The position numbers and the translations under genes are program-made. Shown here in pieces: positions 59,102-64,000 of a stretch of DNA of 64,000 bases. Numbering within the stretch: position 1 is the first letter of the stretch; every line of letters starts with the position of its first letter. The notes beneath the pieces were generated by a model. The model saw only the letters and a program-made list of their open reading frames with translations, was not told the DNA's origin and ran no database searches. This DNA is from Annona cherimola. Its lineage: Eukaryota; Streptophyta; Magnoliopsida; Magnoliales; Annonaceae. The stretch covers positions 25,413,817-25,477,816 of the forward strand of contig CM059971.1 of assembly GCA_030490835.1 (NCBI GenBank). Reading direction: 5' to 3'.

Positions 59102-60899
59102 TGTAACGCCTCATTTTTAGATATACTTAATAACTAGTCAATGAGTTCTATACACCATAAGAAAATTTTGACAGCATCTCCCCATAATATATAAGGGGTG
59201 GTATGGAATACACGACCTGATATTCATAGACATTTCAATTTCATTTCAAAATGTAACATTCAATCCTATATTTATACACTTGTTTCTTCATATAATAAGG
59301 ATATTCATGTAGAAGGAACATCATTGAATATTACCCTTACACAACAAACAACTAAATGATTATATATATATATGCATCAACAAGATTATAATCTAATTCA
59401 AAATACCAAATATAATATGTTTATCAAGTGAATCTGTCTCAGTGATCGTCTACATGCACAATTATCAAAAGAGCACAAATTCTAAAAGAACCGTAATTTA
59501 AGATATTGCACAAATGGTCTCCTAGACTTGATCTTCAACTTGCCCCATCATGAGATTCCCCACTTGGCCTATGATCTAAGGGCAAAATAACGAACCATAT
59601 GAGTCTAAATAGACTCAGCAAGTAGATGATGGTTAGCACAAAGGGGAAATAAGTAAAATGATAAATGCACATATCGTGATCAAGATAACACATATGGATC
59701 CAATATCCACTCCCATGATCGTATGCATATAACCACGTATAAATAGGAGGACACAACAATCATTTACTTATGTCTATCAAGGGCCATCAACAACCATTTT
59801 CTCATGTCAATCAGGGGCTATGAACAACCTTTTTTCAACTAACCATTTTAAATAACACATCATATATAATAGACAAGGATAAATGCCACAAACAGCACAT
59901 ACAACATCGACAAAGTTTAAATTCAACATATAAATCTATCACACAAGCATTTCATCAAACACATGATAGGTGCGAAATAAGAGAACCTTCAATTCATACT
60001 CCCGCTTGAAGCAAAGCAATTAACGTCACATTTCAACAATATAAAAACTACTAAGAAGTCTATTACATCATAGAATCCACACATTCAAAGTAAATTTCCT
60101 ATGAACCCTAACTGTTACGAACTCTACGCCCCATACTATGAAGTTGTCAGGCGTTACACATTACCACTAGTTTCGCATCACGTTTAGCATAAAATTTCAT
60201 CACTAAATCAAGAAGGGGCGACATCTACTTACCTTGATCGTAATTTCTTCCAAAAACAGCAACCCTAGATTTAGATTATAGAAATTCGGAGCTTTGGAGC
60301 TTCCTGGATTAGAATCTATGATCTTCAAGGCAGTCGGTAGAGTTTTCTTTAAAAGATCTACGGCTGGATTGAACTAAGTAGAAGGGAAAGAAGAGAAGAA
60401 GTAGAGAACGAGAAGAGAAGAAGAAGGAAGGAAGAACAGTTGGGCGCAAAATGAAAAATGAAGCCTTAGAGCGCGGGCTGCCCATGTTAACTAACCCCAT
60501 CGAGTCGGGTCGGGCCAGGGCACCGGCCGGGTCTAATTGTAATTAGTAATTTATTTTCTCATTCCTACAACTTAATAATTAAAAATTTCTCCGGGGCGCT
60601 GTCCCCTTGACCCTCATGACTTGACCGGGCAGGTCGAACCCCGTGCCTACTTTGCGAAGGGAAAAATAGTCATAATGCTCAACAATGACATGTTAATCAT
60701 ACACTTTTAAATTTATACTCAATGTGCTAAAATCATAATACATGCATATATGCACTATACGTCCCCTAGATGCCAAATTTATATATGTTATGCATCCATT
60801 TACATCATAAATTCCTAGTAGCATGTTCATAAGTTACCTCATAAAATAGAAAAAGGGTTATAATGAAAATAAAATAAAATAAAATACTTGATCCTTACA
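59102..60899. mobile_element. Solo LTR 1 (1798 bp) nested in the pararetrovirus
   Basis: It starts TGTAACGCCTC and ends ATCCTTACA. The flanking 5-bp duplication is GTATC (59097-59101) / GTATT (60900-60904), 4 of 5. The pararetrovirus frame stops on one side and resumes on the other. An internal inverted echo of the start (AGGCGTTACA) lies at about 60149-60158. No internal genes. Confidence 0.8.
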
Positions 60900-60904
60900 G
60901 TATT

Positions 60905-61800
60905 AAACTTCTTCAGATTTAGATTATTATTCTTTAAATATGTTAAATAATTCAGATCAGGCCCTTTTAGAACTAATAAATCAAATACTAGATCCTCAAC
61001 AAAAGGCTGATCTTCTTAATAAATTCTTAAATCTTTCAAACCAAAATACCCCTGAAAAACTATCAATAAATGAATCTTTTTCATTATTCAATATTATAAA
61101 AGCACCAAGAAAAGTATTTAAAAGGAGTTCCAAAGCCTACATCTATCACAGAAATTTCTCAAGAAATAAAAATCATGAAAAAAGAAATTGTTGAATTAAA
61201 AAATAGGATACAAATTATAGTATTAAAGACTTATCTGAAAACATAGAACACCAGGATAGAGAACAAGAAGAATTTGAGCAACAATTAAACGAAATACTTA
61301 AAGATAAAGATATTCCTAAATCTTCTATTCATGCTTTATATCAACAAACACAAAAGATTATTTCTCAAAAATGGTACATAAAAATAACCCTAAAATTTCC
61401 AGATATCCCTAAAGATTTTTCTATAGAAATTACAACTTTAGTTGATTCAGGGGATGATTTAAACTATATAAAAGAATGAATTATACCTCTAAAATATTTT
61501 GAAACAACAAATTCGTCTATAGCTACAGCAGATGGAACTGATATGAAAGTTAATTACAAACTCTCGAAAGCCCATATTTGTAATGAAAATTATACCTACA
61601 AACACCTTTCATATTAATAAAAAATATGCAACAAAAACTTATTTTTGGAACCTCATTCCTTCAGCTTTTAAAACCATTTACAGTAACAGATAAAGGAATT
61701 CAATCTAAAAATATCCTATTTTCATTTACAAAACCACCTGAAATGTCTATTCTAACATAATTAAAAGAATTTTTTATGTTATTTAAAGGATCAAAACTCC
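60905..61800 (+). pseudogene. Pararetrovirus linker and aspartic protease remnant
   Basis: 60940-61194 is an open piece rich in Leu/Asn (QALLELINQILDPQQKADLL), then Glu/Lys-rich text. Near 61435-61470 a retropepsin-like TTLVDSG motif marks the catalytic Asp, with D-D after it where the family has A-D. Stops at about 61478 and beyond. Confidence 0.72.
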
Positions 61801-61994
61801 ATTAAATATATAGAAAAAGAAATTCAAGGAGCATTAAAACACTCAATAGAAGATTTTAGAGAAAAACTATCCAAAGAAGTCTGTTCAGAATTACCCAACA
61901 CTTTTTGGAACAGAAAAAAGCATATAGTAAAACTGCCTTATATAGAAGATTTTAAAGAAGAAAAGATTCCAACTAAAGCAAGACCCATCCAAAT
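61801..61994 (+). pseudogene. Pararetrovirus protease-RT spacer
   Basis: Short open segment ending ..KARPIQ just before solo LTR 2. KARPIQ is the conserved entry to the caulimovirid reverse transcriptase domain. Confidence 0.6.
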
Positions 61995-63712
61995 TGTTGG
62001 AAATATGTGAAAATAAGTCAAGTCTATGTTTTGATAATTAACAAATCAATTTGAGTAAGTTTTGGTTACTAACATGTCTGTGGAAATGATTTAAGGTTAT
62101 AAATTTGAAAAATATGAAGCATGACAAGTCAAGTCGATTTTCAAGTCGACTCAGGCATCGATTTAGGCCAAGTCGATCCCCAAGTCGACTCCAGCAGTGA
62201 CCTCAAGGCGTCGTTTCTGTCCAGAGTTGAAATCAAGGAGCAGAGCTACCGAAGTCGCAAACGAAGTCGACTCCGCATGCGATTTGGGTGAAGTCGCAGA
62301 CCAAGTCGACTCCAGCATCGACTTCGACGCGTCATTTCTGTCCAGAATTGAAACTAAGAACGTGAGATGTCGAAGTCGCAACCCAAGTCGACTCTGCATG
62401 CAACTTGGGTGAAATCGCAGACTAAGTCGACTCTAACATTGACTTCAATCGGACAGGGCAGAAACTTCAGAAGTCAAATCGGGGATTAGATCGATTTCAA
62501 GGTAGACTTGAGTCAAGTTGAAGATTAAGTCGACTTAGATGTTCGACTTAGAACATATGAAGACTAATCCAAGTCCAAAGAAAGCAAGATGCATGAATTC
62601 AACTATTCTAATCAAAATATATTAGACTTGTTCATGCATACAAAGATTCAAGACTCAAGGATTCAAAGTTTGCAAGTCATGGAGTTAAAGAACATCAAGC
62701 TAGAATGATAATACAGTGTTCCAAAGAGATATAAATCATGGGAAGAACAATCAAACATGAAGAAATTCAAGCAAGCAAGGCATTCTAAGGATTTCAAGTT
62801 CATCAAGTAAGCTATCGAGGTGAAGTCGCACCCGAAGTCGACTCCACCTGCGACTTGGGTCAAGTCGAGGACCAAGTCGACTCAAACTGAAACTTCAAGA
62901 AGTTGCGAACAGGCGAAGTCGCACAAATCGACTTCATCTTCAACTTGGGCGAAGTCGCACCCGAAGTCGACTCCACTTGCGACTTAGGTTGCAACGGTCG
63001 AAAAAATTTCGAACGTTAGCGCATTAAATGCACGCTACCTACCTCCAAACGTTCGGATTCCCTCCACGATTATAAAGGGCATTCAATATGAACGAGGAGG
63101 GGAGCTGAGAACTCATTGAATATGCATAACTCCCAACTCTAAGAGCTTTAAGTGATCAAGCCAACATATAGAAGAAGAACCGTGCTTTCAAACTGCCTAG
63201 AGCTGCTTGTTGAATATTTCAAACAGCTTTACAAGTTATTCTCTGCGTCAAATCTGCCTCTACACACCAGTAACGTGTAGAAACTTTCTTTTGATAATTC
63301 TTATTGTATTGAACTTGATTTAGTTTGGGTAACTAAGATCAAGTGTAAGCAAAATAGTGTGTGATTAAAGTGGAACTCGTCACCTACTTGTGCTGTGGAT
63401 TGTTGATGCCCCCTAGAGCTGAAATATAGAAGAGAACAGTAGCTCTAGTTGTATTAGTGAAATACAATAGTGGAACCCAAGTCATAAGATGTGTGAGCTT
63501 GGAAGAATGAAGTAGGGAGGTTGCTCGAACCACTATAAAATCTTTGTGTTGACATTTATTTATGCTCTCTACACTATATTATTTTTCATTTTGTTTCTTC
63601 ATAAAGAGGACTAGATTAATCCGGGGTAAAGTTTCTGTTTAAGTTTTAAATTTTCAAAATACCCAATTCACCCCTCCTCTCTTGGGTAATCGCCATTAAC
63701 TCGGGACCAACA
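61995..63712 (+). mobile_element. Solo LTR 2 (1718 bp) nested in the pararetrovirus
   Basis: It starts TGTTGGAAAT and ends GACCAACA, flanked by a perfect 5-bp duplication CAAAT (61990-61994 and 63713-63717). It contains about ten GTCGAC sites in diverged AAGTCGACTC..CTTGGG units at 62110-62520 and 62820-62990. A TATAAAGG box at about 63070 is the candidate promoter on the plus strand. It splits the reverse transcriptase region of the pararetrovirus. Confidence 0.9.
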
Positions 63713-63717
63713 CAAAT

Positions 63718-64000
63718 GAATACAAATTTATTAAAATAATACAAACAAGAGATCCAATCCTTACTAAACAAAAACCTAATTAGACTCAGTAAGTCATCTT
63801 GGAGTTGTTCTGCTTTTTATGTAAATAATGCAGTGAAAATTAAAAAAAGAGCACCAAGACTAGTTATAAACTATAAACCCCTTAATAAGGTATTAAAATG
63901 GATAAGATATCTATTACCCAATAAAAAGGATTTATTAAATAGAATTATAAGAGAAAAATTATTTTCTAAATTCGATTAAAAATTAGGATATTGGCAAATT
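63718..64000 (+). pseudogene. Pararetrovirus reverse transcriptase N-terminal part, cut by window end
   Basis: The open frame includes SAFYVNNAVKIKK, LVINYKPLNKVLKWIRY and PNKKDLLNR, the fingers region of a caulimovirid RT. A stop falls at about 63978 near the first catalytic region; an earlier TAA is at about 63738. The YxDD box would lie beyond the window. Confidence 0.85.

Larger units (their letters stand above)
56531..64000 (+). mobile_element. Endogenous caulimovirid, plus-strand piece, decayed and 3' truncated by window
   Basis: Gene order movement protein, coat protein with zinc knuckle, aspartic protease, reverse transcriptase, in the order of petuvirus/florendovirus-like genomes. 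Stops and frame changes occur throughout; several stops are TGA where the family has Trp, the expected result of C-to-T decay at methylated sites. Two solo LTRs are nested in it. No functional protein can be read from it. Confidence 0.88.

Noticed and set aside
62163..62412. Frames of 71-78 codons on both strands
   Set aside because: Produced by the AAGTCGAC repeat array of solo LTR 2.
1..64000. Search for tRNA or rRNA genes, CRISPR arrays or other prokaryotic defence systems
   Set aside because: The window is plant nuclear DNA; the only tRNA-like segment is the SINE head, and no regularly spaced repeat-spacer array exists.

Overview
This is a plant nuclear window, most likely an angiosperm with a large, repeat-rich genome. 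Evidence for this: GT-AG introns, a land-plant pentatricopeptide (PPR) gene, a FAR1/FRS gene, fragments of a phytoene synthase and a plant B-type cyclin, a decayed piece of plastid rpl2, an endogenous plant pararetrovirus, and many plant-type MITEs and solo LTRs. I cannot name the species. No bacterial system, CRISPR array or operon is present.

Layout. 1-2711: the 3' part of a FAR1-related (MULE transposase-derived) gene, followed closely by a two-exon GRF zinc-finger/coiled-coil/tail-anchor gene. 3250-3830: an orphan exon-like piece and, on the minus strand, a fossil phytoene synthase exon. 4810-6050: a GA-rich minisatellite of about six 160-175 bp units. 6828-7643: a hAT-type element with perfect 8-bp target duplications. 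9372-10160: a frameshifted cyclin B pseudogene. 10.7-18.7 kb: MITEs, a SINE and unassigned DNA. 18736-20589: an intact intronless PPR gene on the minus strand. 20.7-31 kb: a dense transposon bed. It holds a Mutator-type MITE family with 9-bp duplications; one copy encloses plastid rpl2 DNA and another is split by a 3984-bp solo LTR. 31.15-35.1 kb: a dead LINE split by a second hAT copy.

35629-53163 (minus) is the largest host gene. I assembled ten exons with consistent splice phases into a 455-residue OCRE plus G-patch protein, probably a nuclear RNA-processing factor. Its coding sequence is only 1371 bp inside 17.5 kb, because the introns are filled with MITEs, foldback elements, a LINE-free LTR remnant, a G28 run and a 300-bp compound microsatellite.

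55780-64000 is a decayed endogenous caulimovirid. A minus-strand piece (polyprotein 3' end, intergenic region, primer-site-like motif) meets a plus-strand piece (movement protein, coat protein, protease, reverse transcriptase) head to head near 56530. The plus-strand copy carries two nested solo LTRs (59102-60899 and 61995-63712), each bounded by a 5-bp duplication. It has many stops and shifts and runs off the window end.

The likely functional genes are the FRS gene, the GRF gene, the PPR gene and the OCRE/G-patch gene. The rest is mostly a layered record of insertions, and target duplications let several layers be ordered in time.
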